Below are positions 25,182-34,919 of a stretch of DNA of 64,000 nucleotides, one piece after another; positions within the stretch are counted from its first letter, which is position 1; each line of letters begins with the position of its first letter. The stretch comes from Saccharopolyspora_C sp047200635 (GTDB lineage: Bacteria > Actinomycetota > Actinomycetes > Mycobacteriales > Pseudonocardiaceae), in NCBI RefSeq assembly GCF_047200635.1, contig NZ_JBJZOI010000024.1, positions 14,067 to 78,066 of the forward strand, given 5' to 3'. The position numbers and the translations under genes were made by a program. The notes beneath the pieces were generated by a model. That model saw only the letters and a list, made by a program, of their open reading frames with translations. It was not told where the DNA came from and did not search any database.

Positions 25182-26963
25182 GTGAGTGCCCGGTCCGACC
25201 TCCCGTTCGAAGCCCCGGAGACGCCGATGAGCCGCCCGGCGGCGCCCGAACCCACCGGCCCGCCGACCGGGCTCGCCGCGGCGATCGCGGTGGCCGCCCT
25301 CGGCGCGCTGCTCGCCGGGACCGCGCCGCTGATCGGGATGGTCAGCCCGGACATGCCACCCGCGTACCCCGGCTGGCCGACGCTGCTGATCCTCGCGATG
25401 CTCCCGGCCGTGCTGGCGGCGCTGTTCTGGCGCGCCCGCCCCGTGCTGTCCGCCGCCGTGCTGCTCGGCCCCGCCGTGCTCGCGCCCGGACGCTTCGCCC
25501 AGGACTTCCAACTGGTCGCCGACGCCGGGCTCGCCGCGCGTCCCGAGCTGCTGCTGCCGGACACCCTCGACCCGATCGGCCCGGCCGCGGGCACCTGGCT
25601 GCTGCTGGCCGGGCACGTGCTCGCGCTCGTCGCCGGCGTGCTCGCGCTGGTCGCGACCGGTCGCCTGGTCGATCACTCCGGTGGTTCCGCGCCCGGCGAC
25701 GACCCCTTCGGCTCGATCTCGGGCGGCTCGTCCCCCGGCGGCGCGGAGGCGGGGGCGCCCGGACGCGGGCAGGGGCTGCTCGCGCTCGTGCTGTGCGCGA
25801 GCGCCGTCGCCGCGGTCGGCCTGCTGATGGGGCCCTTCGTCTCCGCCGATCCGTACCTGCTCGCCAAGTCCGCGGTCGACGCGCCCGTCGCCGTCGGGGT
25901 GGGCAGCCTGCTGCTGGCGATCGCGGTCCCCGCCGCGGCCGGGTTCGCGGCCGGGTCCAGCGACCCGGAGCTCGTGCGCGGCGGACTGCTCGGCATCGCC
26001 ATCGGGCTCGCCGGAGCCGTGGTGCCCCCGCTGCTCGGCGTCGCCGCGCTGACCCGGCTGCAACTCGCCTGGGGGCCGGTGCTCGGCCTGGTGGCCGCGC
26101 TCGCGCTGGTGGCGCTCGCCATCGTCGGCGGTCGCACGCCCGAGCACGACGCGGCGGAGGTGCGGCTGCCCGCGCTGACCCGGCTGCTGCGCGCCTCCGG
26201 GGCGCTGGCCCTGCTGGCCGGGGCGTCCGGCATCGCCGCCGCGCTCACCCCGCACCTGGAGATGCCCAGCTGGATCGACGACCCCTCGCTGTACCCGGCC
26301 CGGCTGCTGTGGCCGGGCGGCGTGGCGCTGGTGCTGCTCGGTGCCGGGCTGCTGGTCCCCCCGGTCGCGGCCGCCGTGCGTCCCGCGCTCACCGTGGCGT
26401 GGGCGGCGCTGCCGCTCGCCGGCGCGGCAGCCCTCGACAGCGTGCTCACCGCCACCCAGGTCGCCGGGGCCAGCGCGAGCGCGGGCGCCTGGCTGTCCGG
26501 CGCGGCGATGGCGCTCGCGGTGCTCGCCGCGGCCGTGGCCGCCGTGGCGGGCGGGGTGGAGCGCGACGACGTGGACCTCACCGAGCGGGACTGGCGGCCG
26601 GTGGTCGCGGTGCCCGCCGGGATCTCCGCGCTGCTCGGGCTGGCGGCCGTGCTGCTGCCGGTGCTCACCGCTCCCGACTACACCGCCCCCGGCGTGTTCA
26701 CCCGCTTCGGCACCGCGTCCTGGGGGCTGATCGGCGCGGGTCTCGCGGTGCTGATCGCCGCCGTGCTCGCGACCAGGTCCCGTCCGGAGCGGGCGGTCGC
26801 GCTGCTCGGCGGCGCGGCGCTGGTGATGGCGGTGCGGGCGCTGGAGTTCCCGCTCACCGCGGACCGCGCCGAGGGGGCCGCTCCCGGACCGGGCCTCTGG
26901 TGCGCGATCGCCGCCTCGGTGGCGCTGCTGATCACCGCGGCCCTGGCGGCGCGGCGCGGCTGA
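25182..26963 (+). CDS. polytopic integral membrane protein, unknown function
   Basis: 593 residues, not recognised. At least ten alanine/leucine-rich hydrophobic segments are spread from residue ~28 to the C-terminus, interrupted by one polar linker (about 165-190, DDPFGSISGGSSPGGAEAG). No transporter or enzyme motif is visible. GTG at 25182 is the only reasonable early start. It sits where M. tuberculosis has Rv0950c followed directly by sucC, so it is an addition to that conserved segment. Coding is supported by strong codon bias. Confidence 0.75.
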   Translation: MSARSDLPFEAPETPMSRPAAPEPTGPPTGLAAAIAVAALGALLAGTAPLIGMVSPDMPPAYPGWPTLLILAMLPAVLAALFWRARPVLSAAVLLGPAVLAPGRFAQDFQLVADAGLAARPELLLPDTLDPIGPAAGTWLLLAGHVLALVAGVLALVATGRLVDHSGGSAPGDDPFGSISGGSSPGGAEAGAPGRGQGLLALVLCASAVAAVGLLMGPFVSADPYLLAKSAVDAPVAVGVGSLLLAIAVPAAAGFAAGSSDPELVRGGLLGIAIGLAGAVVPPLLGVAALTRLQLAWGPVLGLVAALALVALAIVGGRTPEHDAAEVRLPALTRLLRASGALALLAGASGIAAALTPHLEMPSWIDDPSLYPARLLWPGGVALVLLGAGLLVPPVAAAVRPALTVAWAALPLAGAAALDSVLTATQVAGASASAGAWLSGAAMALAVLAAAVAAVAGGVERDDVDLTERDWRPVVAVPAGISALLGLAAVLLPVLTAPDYTAPGVFTRFGTASWGLIGAGLAVLIAAVLATRSRPERAVALLGGAALVMAVRALEFPLTADRAEGAAPGPGLWCAIAASVALLITAALAARRG

Positions 26964-27239
26964 CCGTCCGCGAGCTGGTCGGCGCCGCACCGGGTGGCGG
27001 AGCGTTCCGCTCCCGGAATCGCGACGTCGCCGCCCCTCGACCTGGCCGCGAGCGGTGTTCCGTTCGTCACTCCAGCCGCTCGCGTCCCGGCTCCGGAACG
27101 GCGAAATGGTCGGTCTGGATGCATTCACCTGCGGCGATCGGCCCAGCGGGGTGAGCCAGTTCACCAGGTGCGCCGCACCGGTCGTCATCGCAGGTCGCTA
27201 TCGTCGCCGAGTCCGACACCGACGTCGCAGGAGAGTCGA

Positions 27240-28409
27240 GTGGACCTGTACGAGTACCAGGCGAAGGAACTCTTCGCTTCCCACGGAGTGCCGACGCTGC
27301 CCGGTTCCGTGGCCACCAATCCCGAAGAGGCCAAGGCAGCCGCCGATGAACTCGGCGGGCCCGTGGTGGTCAAGGCCCAGGTGAAGACCGGGGGCCGCGG
27401 CAAGGCCGGTGGCGTCAAGCTGGCCGAGACGCCGGACGAGGCCCGGACCAAGGCCGAGGCGATCCTCGGTCTGGACATCAAGGGCCACGTGACGCGGCGC
27501 GTGCTGATCACGACCGCCTCCGACATCGCCGACGAGTACTACTTCTCCTTCCTGCTCGACCGCGCCAACCGGAACTTCCTGGCGATGGCCTCGGTCGAGG
27601 GTGGGATGGAGATCGAGGAAGTCGCCGCGACGAAGCCCGAGGCGCTGGCGCGCATCGCGATCGACCCGATCGAGGGTGTCGACGCGGCCAAGGCCCGCGA
27701 GATCGTCGAGGCCGCGAACTTCCCGGCCGAGGTCGCCGACCAGGTCGTCGACGTGATCGTCAAGCTGTGGGAGACCTTCGTCGCGGAGGACGCCACGCTC
27801 GTCGAGATCAACCCGCTGGTCAAGGACCCGCAGGGCAAGATCATCGCGCTGGACGGCAAGGTCACGCTGGACGAGAACGCCGCGTTCCGGCAGCCGCAGC
27901 AGGCCGAGCTGGTCGACGCCGAGGCGGAGGACCCGCTGGAGGCCAAGGCCAAGGCCAAGGACCTCAACTACGTCAAGCTCGACGGCGAGGTCGGCATCAT
28001 CGGCAACGGCGCCGGCCTGGTCATGTCCACGCTGGACGTGGTGGCCTACGCGGGCGAGGCGCACTCGAACGTCAAGCCGGCCAACTTCCTGGACATCGGC
28101 GGCGGAGCGTCCGCCGAGGTCATGGCCGCCGGACTGGACGTCATCCTCGGGGACACCGACGTGAAGTCGGTCTTCGTCAACGTCTTCGGCGGGATCACCG
28201 CCTGCGACGCCGTGGCCAACGGCATCGTGCAGGCGCTGAAGATCCTGGGCGACGACGCGACCAAGCCGCTGGTCGTCCGGCTCGACGGCAACAACGTCGA
28301 GGAAGGCCGGCGCATCCTCGCCGAGGCGAACCACCCGCTGGTCACCTTGGTGGACACGATGGACGGCGCGGCCGACAAGGCCGCCGAACTTGCTGCTGCG
28401 GGGGCGTGA
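27240..28409 (+). CDS. sucC: succinate-CoA ligase (ADP-forming) beta subunit
   Basis: 389 residues. The N-terminus DLYEYQAKELFASHGVPTLPG and the ATP-grasp segment VVKAQVKTGGRGKAGGVK are diagnostic. The C-terminal ligase domain contains GGGASAEVMAAGLDVI and FVNVFGGITACDAVANGI. With SucD it converts succinyl-CoA to succinate with ATP formation in the TCA cycle. GTG at 27240 is chosen since the family starts exactly there and AGGAGAG precedes it; a longer reading adds 82 unrelated residues. sucD begins 3 bp after the stop. Confidence 0.97.
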   Translation: MDLYEYQAKELFASHGVPTLPGSVATNPEEAKAAADELGGPVVVKAQVKTGGRGKAGGVKLAETPDEARTKAEAILGLDIKGHVTRRVLITTASDIADEYYFSFLLDRANRNFLAMASVEGGMEIEEVAATKPEALARIAIDPIEGVDAAKAREIVEAANFPAEVADQVVDVIVKLWETFVAEDATLVEINPLVKDPQGKIIALDGKVTLDENAAFRQPQQAELVDAEAEDPLEAKAKAKDLNYVKLDGEVGIIGNGAGLVMSTLDVVAYAGEAHSNVKPANFLDIGGGASAEVMAAGLDVILGDTDVKSVFVNVFGGITACDAVANGIVQALKILGDDATKPLVVRLDGNNVEEGRRILAEANHPLVTLVDTMDGAADKAAELAAAGA

Positions 28410-28412
28410 CCC

Positions 28413-29297
28413 ATGGCCATCTTCCTCAACGAGAACAGCAAGGTCATCGTCCAGGGCATCACCGGCTCCGAGGGCACCAAGCACACCGCGCGGATGCTCA
28501 AGTCGGGCACCAACATCGTCGGCGGCGTCAACGCCCGCAAGGCCGGGCAGACCGTCGAGATCGAGGGCAAGGAGCTCACGGTCTTCGGCACCGTCGCCGA
28601 GGCGATGAAGGAGACCGGCGCCGACGTCTCGGTGCTGTTCGTGCCGCCGAAGTTCGCCAAGGACGCGGTCGTCGAGGCCATCGACGCCGAGATCCCGCTC
28701 GCCGTGGTGATCACCGAGGGCATCCCGGTGCACGACTCCGCCTACTTCTGGGCGCACGCGAACGCCACCGGCAACAAGACCCGCATCGTCGGGCCGAACT
28801 GCCCCGGCGTGATCTCGCCCGGCAAGTCCAACGCGGGCATCATCCCGGCGGACATCACCGGTCCCGGCAAGATCGGCTTGGTGTCGAAGTCGGGCACGCT
28901 GACGTACCAGATGATGTACGAGCTGCGCGACATCGGCTTCTCCACCGCCGTGGGCATCGGCGGTGACCCGATCATCGGCACCACGCACATCGACGCGCTC
29001 CAGGCGTTCCAGGACGACCCGGAGACCGAGGCGATCGTGATGATCGGCGAGATCGGTGGCGACGCCGAAGAGCGGGCCGCCGACTACATCAAGGCCAACA
29101 TCACCAAGCCGGTGGTCGGCTACGTCGCGGGCTTCACCGCTCCGGAGGGCAAGACCATGGGCCACGCGGGCGCCATCGTGTCCGGCTCCTCGGGGACCGC
29201 GGCCGCGAAGAAGGAGGCCCTGGAGGCCGCCGGAGTCAAGGTCGGCAAGACCCCCAGCGAGACCGCGAACCTGATGCGCGAGATCGTCAAGGGCTGA
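28413..29297 (+). CDS. sucD: succinate-CoA ligase alpha subunit
   Basis: 294 residues. CoA-binding Rossmann domain with QGITGSEGTKHTARMLKSGT, then the conserved GPNCPGVISPG and the phosphohistidine region MGHAGAIVSGSSGTA (His near residue 248). Partner of SucC, with a 3-bp gap implying one transcript. It ends before a strong intrinsic terminator. Confidence 0.97.
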   Translation: MAIFLNENSKVIVQGITGSEGTKHTARMLKSGTNIVGGVNARKAGQTVEIEGKELTVFGTVAEAMKETGADVSVLFVPPKFAKDAVVEAIDAEIPLAVVITEGIPVHDSAYFWAHANATGNKTRIVGPNCPGVISPGKSNAGIIPADITGPGKIGLVSKSGTLTYQMMYELRDIGFSTAVGIGGDPIIGTTHIDALQAFQDDPETEAIVMIGEIGGDAEERAADYIKANITKPVVGYVAGFTAPEGKTMGHAGAIVSGSSGTAAAKKEALEAAGVKVGKTPSETANLMREIVKG

Positions 29298-29616
29298 GCA
29301 CTTCCGCTCCACGACCGGGGCCGGGCACCCAGCGCGGGTGCCCGGCCCCGGTCGTTTCGCGTGCGGGGCCGGTCTCGGTGACCTTCTCCACAGCCGCCAA
29401 CCGGGTGGGCTCGCCGCCGCGCGTCGTGGCCGGTCCGGGGGCGGTTCGCGGGTGGCGGCCGAGGTGAACGCGCCGCGGGCGGCCGCGACGCGCCGCTCGG
29501 ACACAGGTCGTACCCGTTCGGCAACTCAATCACAGTCCGATACCGTTTCGAGTGTCACTCTTCCGTGAGTGGCAGCGCGTTCTCCTGACCCTCGGCGAGG
29601 AGGAGTCCTCTCACCC
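29298..29616. other. intergenic region between sucD and DUF5336 gene
   Basis: 319 bp without a gene. The first part is the sucCD terminator; the AT-richer stretch near 29520-29565 is the likely promoter of the downstream gene. Nothing else is clear. Confidence 0.5.
29311..29355 (+). terminator. strong intrinsic terminator after sucCD
   Basis: A perfect 20-bp stem (29311-29330 with 29336-29355) closes an AGCGC loop and runs into TTTCG. It begins 14 nt after the sucD stop. Confidence 0.9.
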
Positions 29617-30567
29617 ATGTCCACGCCCTACGGTGCGCCCCCGCCCCACCAGCAGGCACCTCCGCACGCAGGGCCTCCTCGTGCGGAGACGCCGAAGTCC
29701 GGTGGCCCGGGCAACTCCGAACTCCCCAAGATCCTCTCCCTGGTGGCCGCCGGGGCCGGGCTCGTCGCCTACGTGCTCGGGTTCTTCGACCCCGCGGCCG
29801 CCGGGCTGATCGCGGGCACCGCCGGTCTCGCGATCATCGGCAGCGGCGTGCTGCTCGGCCTCCGCGCGCTGCCGAAGTCCCCGAACACGCTGGTCGCGGC
29901 GGCTCCGCTCGCGATCTACGGCGCGCTCGTGCTGTTGCAGGCGGTGCTCGGCGGTGGCGTCGGCGGCATCGGCATCGTCCAGCTGCTGCTGGCGTTGGTG
30001 CAGGCCGCGGTCGTCGTCGTGCTCGCGCTGGCCGAGGCCGGTGTCGTCGAGCTGCCCGCAGGTGCCGGGAAGGCCGCCGAGCCGCGCGGCCGCCAGCAGG
30101 GCCCGGGCACCGGTCCGTTCCCGCCGCTGGGCGGCCCGGGTCAGCACGGCCCCGGTCCGCACGGCCCAGGTCAGCACGGTCCCGGTGGCCCGGGTGCTCC
30201 GGGCGGCCAGCAGCCCTACGGGCAGCAGCCAGGCGCCCCCGGACCCCAGCCCGGCTGGGGCCCTCCCGGTCCTGGTGGTCCGCAGGGCGGCCCCGGCCAC
30301 CCGCAGCCCGGTGGGCACGGACAGCCCGGCCCCGGTCCCCAGTACGGCCAGCAGGGCGGCCCCGGCCCGCACGGCGCGGGTCAGCCCGGCCCCGGCTACG
30401 GCGGCCCCGGCGCGCCCGGCGGCTACGGCCCCGGTCCGCAGCAGGGACCGGACAGCCCGGCGGGCGGTTCGCCGGCCGGCGACCCCGGCCCGGCCTCCGG
30501 CCCGCAGCCGTCCACCCCGGACGGCCCCGAGGGCACCCGGCAGATGCAGTACCCCGGTTCTCCCTGA
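29617..30567 (+). CDS. DUF5336 membrane protein (34 kDa antigen-like) with Gly/Pro/Gln-rich tail
   Basis: 316 residues. A short proline-rich start, then four hydrophobic helices (about 35-155, ILSLVAAGAGLVAYVLGFF, AGLAIIGSGVLLGLRAL), then ~150 residues of Gly-Pro-Gln-His repeats (GPGQHGPGPHGPG). The fold and position match Rv0954, between sucCD and perM in M. tuberculosis. Function is not established; the tail suggests an extended scaffold. ATG 29617 is chosen because GAGGAGGAG precedes it; an upstream GTG-type start would add 16 residues without support. Confidence 0.85.
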   Translation: MSTPYGAPPPHQQAPPHAGPPRAETPKSGGPGNSELPKILSLVAAGAGLVAYVLGFFDPAAAGLIAGTAGLAIIGSGVLLGLRALPKSPNTLVAAAPLAIYGALVLLQAVLGGGVGGIGIVQLLLALVQAAVVVVLALAEAGVVELPAGAGKAAEPRGRQQGPGTGPFPPLGGPGQHGPGPHGPGQHGPGGPGAPGGQQPYGQQPGAPGPQPGWGPPGPGGPQGGPGHPQPGGHGQPGPGPQYGQQGGPGPHGAGQPGPGYGGPGAPGGYGPGPQQGPDSPAGGSPAGDPGPASGPQPSTPDGPEGTRQMQYPGSP

Positions 30568-30580
30568 GAACCTGACCGCT

Positions 30581-30619
30581 CGCGGAGGGCGTCGACCACC
30601 TCGGTCGGCGCCCTCCGCG
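30581..30619 (+). terminator. terminator after DUF5336 gene
   Basis: A 17-bp stem with one T-G pair (30581-30597 with 30603-30619) and an ACCTC loop lies 13 nt after the stop. Confidence 0.7.
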
Positions 30620-30721
30620 CGTTCCAGGCCCGGGACTCTGCGTGACCGTGATCGCTAGATGGGCTGACGCTGCGGCGAGTCCTGGGCGACCGGCGGCGGC
30701 GCCGGTGCGAGATTCGGCCGC

Positions 30722-32287
30722 ATGCCGCTGATCGAATCGCTGCCCGACGCGGACCTGGTGCCGGACCCCGAGGCCGAGCACCACCGGAGGACCGGGTGGC
30801 GGTGGCTCGGCGCGCTCGTGCTCTCCACGACCCTCGGCGGCTACCTGCTGGCCGCGACCCTGCTGGCGCTCGTCGCCACCACCGCGTCCGGGCCGGAGAT
30901 CGACGCGGTGGCGCTGCTCGCCGCCGCCGTTCCCGGCTGGCTGGCCGTCCACCAGGTGCCGCTGGAACTCCTCGGCGCGCCCCTGTCGGTGCTGCCGTTC
31001 CTGCCGACCATCTTGTTCGGCGTGCTCACCGCCGCCGCCACCGCCGCCGCGCAGCGCCGCATCGGGCTGGTGGGCCTGCGGGACTCCTGCCTGCTCGTGG
31101 GTGTGCTGGCGGGCGCGCACGGGGTGCTGGGGGCGCTGCTCGCCGGGCTGCTGGGCGGTTTCGTGGACGCCTCGGTGCCGGGCGCGTTCCTGCGTTGCGG
31201 GCTGCTCGTCGCGGCCGCCGCGAGCGTCGGGGCCTGCCGGAGCGAGGAGCTCGTCGAGCAGCTGCGCGCGCGGATCACCCCGGAGGTGGCCGCCGGGCTG
31301 CGCGGGGCGTTGCTGAGCTGGACCGGGGTGCTCGCCGCGGGCGCGCTGGTGGCGGTGCTCGCGCTGTGCCTGGGAGCCCCGCGAGTGGCGGAGCTGGTGG
31401 GCCGCGCGGGCTCCGCGGGCGACGCCTTCGGGATGGTGCTGCTCTCGCTGCTGTACCTGCCGAACGCGGCGCTGGCCGGGTGGTCCTTCGCCGCCGGCCC
31501 GGGGATCGACCTCGGAGCGCTGGCGGTGCGCCTCTTCGGGATCGAGCCCGCCCCGGTACCGGAGCTGCCGCTGCTGGCGGCGCTCCCGCCGGGCCCGGCC
31601 GGGTGGTGGTGGCCGGTCGCGATGGTGCTGCCGGTGGCGGTCGGGGTGCTCCTCGGCGCGCGCTGCGGCCGGGAGCTGGCCGGGCGGCGGCGGATGACGG
31701 CGGTGGCGCTGGCCGCCTTGGCCGCGGGGTTCGGCGTGCTGGTGGTCGCGGCCCTGACCGGTGGTGCCCTCGGCGGCGGGCGGTTCGACCCGGTCACACT
31801 GCACCCGCTGCTGCTGGCGGCGGCGACGACCGGTTGGCTGCTGGTTCCCGCGCTGCCCGCGGCGTGGCTGGCCCCGGCTCCTCCGGCGCCGGTGGACGTG
31901 CCGGAACCGCGCGCGAGCGCGGAGGCCCCCGCGCCGGAGGAGGGGCTCGCGGAGGACGCCGACGACACCGGGGAGAACGGGGACACCGACTCGGGGGACA
32001 CCGAGGAGGACTTCGAGGAGGACGGGACGAGCGGCGACGACCTCCACGCGGACGCCGAGCCGGAGGACGCCGAGCCGGAGGAGAGCGGGCTGCCGGGCGA
32101 CGCCGGGCAGCCGGAGGACGACGTGGAGTTCGACCTCGACGAGGCGGAGTGGGCCGACCTGGTCCTGCGCGCCCAGCAGGCCGAGGCCCAGGAACCCCCG
32201 GTCTCCTGGTCCGGCGAGATCCACGCCGACGAGGAGCCCACCGGACCCGCCGACGAGGACGGCAGCTCCGGCGGCGCCGCCCGCTGA
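30722..32287 (+). CDS. perM: DUF6350 integral membrane protein (PerM-like)
   Basis: 521 residues. About nine hydrophobic segments from residue ~25 to ~385 are followed by a ~135-residue acidic cytosolic tail (EEDFEEDGTSGDDL, EDDVEFDLDEAEW). Family and position directly before purN match Rv0955 (PerM), which in M. tuberculosis supports cell division and persistence, partly through FtsB stability. No catalytic motif is visible. The tail ends with WADLVLRAQQAEA, often conserved in these proteins. Symbol given by gene order and family; orthology is likely but not proven. Confidence 0.82.
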   Translation: MPLIESLPDADLVPDPEAEHHRRTGWRWLGALVLSTTLGGYLLAATLLALVATTASGPEIDAVALLAAAVPGWLAVHQVPLELLGAPLSVLPFLPTILFGVLTAAATAAAQRRIGLVGLRDSCLLVGVLAGAHGVLGALLAGLLGGFVDASVPGAFLRCGLLVAAAASVGACRSEELVEQLRARITPEVAAGLRGALLSWTGVLAAGALVAVLALCLGAPRVAELVGRAGSAGDAFGMVLLSLLYLPNAALAGWSFAAGPGIDLGALAVRLFGIEPAPVPELPLLAALPPGPAGWWWPVAMVLPVAVGVLLGARCGRELAGRRRMTAVALAALAAGFGVLVVAALTGGALGGGRFDPVTLHPLLLAAATTGWLLVPALPAAWLAPAPPAPVDVPEPRASAEAPAPEEGLAEDADDTGENGDTDSGDTEEDFEEDGTSGDDLHADAEPEDAEPEESGLPGDAGQPEDDVEFDLDEAEWADLVLRAQQAEAQEPPVSWSGEIHADEEPTGPADEDGSSGGAAR

Positions 32288-32367
32288 GGCCGGTGAGGGC
32301 TGGACCACTCGCGTCGGGACCTGGCCGAGGGAGCCGCCGGAGCGCCGCTACGCTGCTCGGTGAGATC

Positions 32368-33066
32368 GTGACCAGGCACTGTCAGGAGTCAGAGCTGAGC
32401 ACTCCCGCATCGAACGGCCCGGACCCCGCGCCGCGCGAACCCACGCGGTTCCGCCCCGCCGAACCCGCCCGGGTGCTGGTGCTGGTCTCCGGTTCCGGCA
32501 CTCTGCTGCAAGCCCTCCTCGACGCGACCGCGCGCCCGGACTTCCCGGTGCGGATCGTGGCGGTGGGCGCCGACCGGGGCGGCATCGAAGGCCTCGCCCG
32601 CGCCGAGCGCGCCGGGATCCCGACGTTCGTGCGCCGCGTGGCCGACCACGCGAGCAGGCAGGACTGGGACGAGGCGCTCACCGAGGCCTGCGCCGAGCAC
32701 GAACCCGACCTGGTGGTCTCCGCGGGCTTCATGAAGCTCGCCGGGGAGCACTTCCTGGCCCGCTTCGGCGGCCGCTACCTCAACAGCCATCCGGCGCTGC
32801 TGCCCTCGTTCCCGGGGATGCACGGGGTGCGCGACGCCCTGGAGCACGGGGTGCGCGTCACCGGCTGCACCCTGTTCGTGGTGGACGCGGGCGTGGACAC
32901 CGGGCCGATCCTGGCGCAGGAGGCGGTGCCGGTGCTCGCCGGCGACGACGAGGCGAGCTTGCACGAACGGATCAAGGCCGCCGAGCGGCGGCTGCTGGTC
33001 GAGACCCTGGAACAGCTCGCGCGGCACGGCTGGACCGTGCGGGAGCGGAAGGTGGAGATCCCGTGA
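32368..33066 (+). CDS. purN: phosphoribosylglycinamide formyltransferase
   Basis: About 223-232 residues depending on start. Formyltransferase fold with VLVSGSGTLLQALLDA, the catalytic Asn-His of LNSHPALLPSFPG and the Asp of VDAGVDTGPILAQ. It transfers formyl from 10-formyl-THF to GAR in purine synthesis. GTG at 32368 has no ribosome-binding site, while AGGAG (32384-32388) is ideally placed for CTG at 32395 (product LSTPASNG...), so the real start may be CTG. TACGCT at 32349-32354 may be a -10 box. It overlaps purH by 4 nt. Confidence 0.95.
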   Translation: MTRHCQESELSTPASNGPDPAPREPTRFRPAEPARVLVLVSGSGTLLQALLDATARPDFPVRIVAVGADRGGIEGLARAERAGIPTFVRRVADHASRQDWDEALTEACAEHEPDLVVSAGFMKLAGEHFLARFGGRYLNSHPALLPSFPGMHGVRDALEHGVRVTGCTLFVVDAGVDTGPILAQEAVPVLAGDDEASLHERIKAAERRLLVETLEQLARHGWTVRERKVEIP

Positions 33067-34628
33067 CCGAGAACTCGCAGGAACGGCGTCCGGTGCGCCG
33101 GGCGTTGATCGGCGTGTCCGACAAGTCCGGTCTGCTGGACCTGGCCACCGGGCTGCACGCGGCCGGGGTGGAGATCGTGTCCACGGGCGGCACGGCGCGC
33201 GCCATCGCGGACGCCGGAGTGCCGGTCACCCCGGTCGAGGAGCTCACCGGCTTCCCGGAGGCGCTCGACGGCCGGGTGAAGACGCTGCACCCGCGGGTGC
33301 ACGCGGGCCTGCTCGCGGACCTGCGCCGCCCCGAGCACGCCGAGCAGCTCGCGGACCTGGGCATCCCGCCGTTCGACCTGCTCGTGGTGAACCTCTACCC
33401 GTTCGTGCGCACCGTCGACTCCGGTGCGGGCCCGGACGAGGTGATCGAGCAGATCGACATCGGCGGCCCCGCGATGGTGCGCGCCTCGGCGAAGAACCAC
33501 GCGAACGTGGCCGTGGTCGTGGACCCGAGCAAGTACGAGTGGTTGCTGGAGGAGGTGCGCGCGGGCGGCTTCACGCTGCCCGAGCGGGTCGAGCTGGCCG
33601 CGGAGGCGTTCCGGCACACCGCGTCCTACGACGTGGCGGTGGCGAGCTGGATGAGCCGGGTGCCGACCGGCGACGACGAGGTGTTCCCCGGCTGGCTGGG
33701 GGAGACCTGGGAGCGGCGCTCGGCGCTGCGCTACGGCGAGAACCCGCACCAGGCCGCCGCGCTGTACGTCTCCGGCGGGATGGCCACCGGCCTGGCCGCC
33801 GCGGCGCAGCTGCACGGCAAGGAGATGTCCTACAACAACTACGTGGACGCCGACGCGGCCTGGCGGTCCGCCCACGACCACGACGACCCCTGCGTGGCGA
33901 TCATCAAGCACGCCAACCCGTGCGGCATCGCGGTGGGCGAGGACATCGCGGCGGCGCACCGCAAGGCGCACGAGTGCGACCCGGTGAGCGCGTTCGGCGG
34001 GGTCATCGCCGCGAACCGCGAGGTGTCGGTGCCTATGGCCGAGCAGATCGCGGAGGTGTTCACCGAGGTCGTGGTCGCTCCCGGTTACGCGGAGGGCGCC
34101 GTCGACGTGCTGATGCGGAAGAAGAACGTGCGGGTGCTGACCGCCCGCCCGCCGCGTTCGGGCCGGGTCGAGCTGCGGGCGATCTCCGGCGGGGTGCTGG
34201 CCCAGCAGTCCGACGCCATCGACGCCGAGGGCGACGACCCGGCGAACTGGACGCTCGCGACCGGGGAGCCGGTGGACGCGGCGACGCTGGCGGACCTGCG
34301 GTTCGCCTGGCGCGCCTGCCGCGCGGTGAAGTCGAACGCGATCCTGCTGGCGAACGACGGTGCCACGGTCGGCGTCGGCATGGGCCAGGTCAACCGGGTC
34401 GACTCGGCGCGCCTGGCGGTGACCAGGGCCGGCGAGCGGGCCGCGGGCTCGGTCGTGGCCTCGGACGCCTTCTTCCCGTTCGCGGACGGGGCGCAGGTGC
34501 TGCTCGACGCCGGGGTGCGCGCCGTCGTGCAGCCGGGTGGCTCGGTGCGGGACGACGAGACGATCGAGGCCTGCCGCGCGGCCGGGGTGCCGATGTACCT
34601 CACCGGCACCAGGCACTTCGCGCACTGA
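33063..34628 (+). CDS. purH: bifunctional AICAR formyltransferase / IMP cyclohydrolase
   Basis: 521 residues. The N-terminal MGS-like cyclohydrolase domain (about 12-150) includes SDKSGLLDLATGL and KTLHPRVHAGLL. The formyltransferase domain includes IKHANPCGIAVGED near residue 280 and ends GTRHFAH, the normal terminus. It performs the last two steps to IMP. The start overlaps the purN stop in the sequence GTGA, giving translational coupling. Folate supply links it to folD further along. Confidence 0.97.
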   Translation: MTENSQERRPVRRALIGVSDKSGLLDLATGLHAAGVEIVSTGGTARAIADAGVPVTPVEELTGFPEALDGRVKTLHPRVHAGLLADLRRPEHAEQLADLGIPPFDLLVVNLYPFVRTVDSGAGPDEVIEQIDIGGPAMVRASAKNHANVAVVVDPSKYEWLLEEVRAGGFTLPERVELAAEAFRHTASYDVAVASWMSRVPTGDDEVFPGWLGETWERRSALRYGENPHQAAALYVSGGMATGLAAAAQLHGKEMSYNNYVDADAAWRSAHDHDDPCVAIIKHANPCGIAVGEDIAAAHRKAHECDPVSAFGGVIAANREVSVPMAEQIAEVFTEVVVAPGYAEGAVDVLMRKKNVRVLTARPPRSGRVELRAISGGVLAQQSDAIDAEGDDPANWTLATGEPVDAATLADLRFAWRACRAVKSNAILLANDGATVGVGMGQVNRVDSARLAVTRAGERAAGSVVASDAFFPFADGAQVLLDAGVRAVVQPGGSVRDDETIEACRAAGVPMYLTGTRHFAH

Positions 34629-34699
34629 CGACGTCGGCCGGGGGCCCGCCGCGCGGCGGGCCACCACGACCGGCCGCGGATCATCGGCTCCGGATTCAT

Positions 34700-34734
34700 C
34701 GGGGGCGGTGCGGGTGGATCCCGCACCGCCCCCG
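34700..34734 (+). terminator. intrinsic terminator after purH
   Basis: A perfect 15-bp stem (34700-34714 with 34720-34734), loop TGGAT, followed by TTTTCG. A second hairpin without T-tract (GGCCCGCC/GGCGGGCC, 34643-34662) lies just after the stop codon. Confidence 0.88.
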
Positions 34735-34848
34735 TTTTCGTCGCGCGCGCGGCCTGGCCGGAGTTGTCGGTGGGAGGGTGCAGGATCGGGCCGTCCGGGC
34801 GGGCGCGGGATCTTCCGCGGGGCGTGGGGCGCTCCCACCTGGGGTTGT

Positions 34849-34862
34849 CGAACTCGTGTTCG
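34849..34862 (+). promoter_or_regulatory. LexA (SOS) box 1
   Basis: CGAACTCGTGTTCG matches the actinobacterial SOS box core CGAAC-N4-GTTCG. It lies 19 bp upstream of the predicted -35 of the mutasome operon. Confidence 0.75.
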
Positions 34863-34880
34863 CTCTTTGGTGTCAACGCC

Positions 34881-34910
34881 TTGACTGCGAGCCCGTGGCC
34901 AGGGTTTACT
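34881..34910 (+). promoter_or_regulatory. mutasome operon promoter
   Basis: TTGACT (34881-34886) and TTTACT (34905-34910) with an 18-bp spacer, placed between the two SOS boxes. Confidence 0.6.
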
Positions 34911-34919
34911 TGTTTCAGT

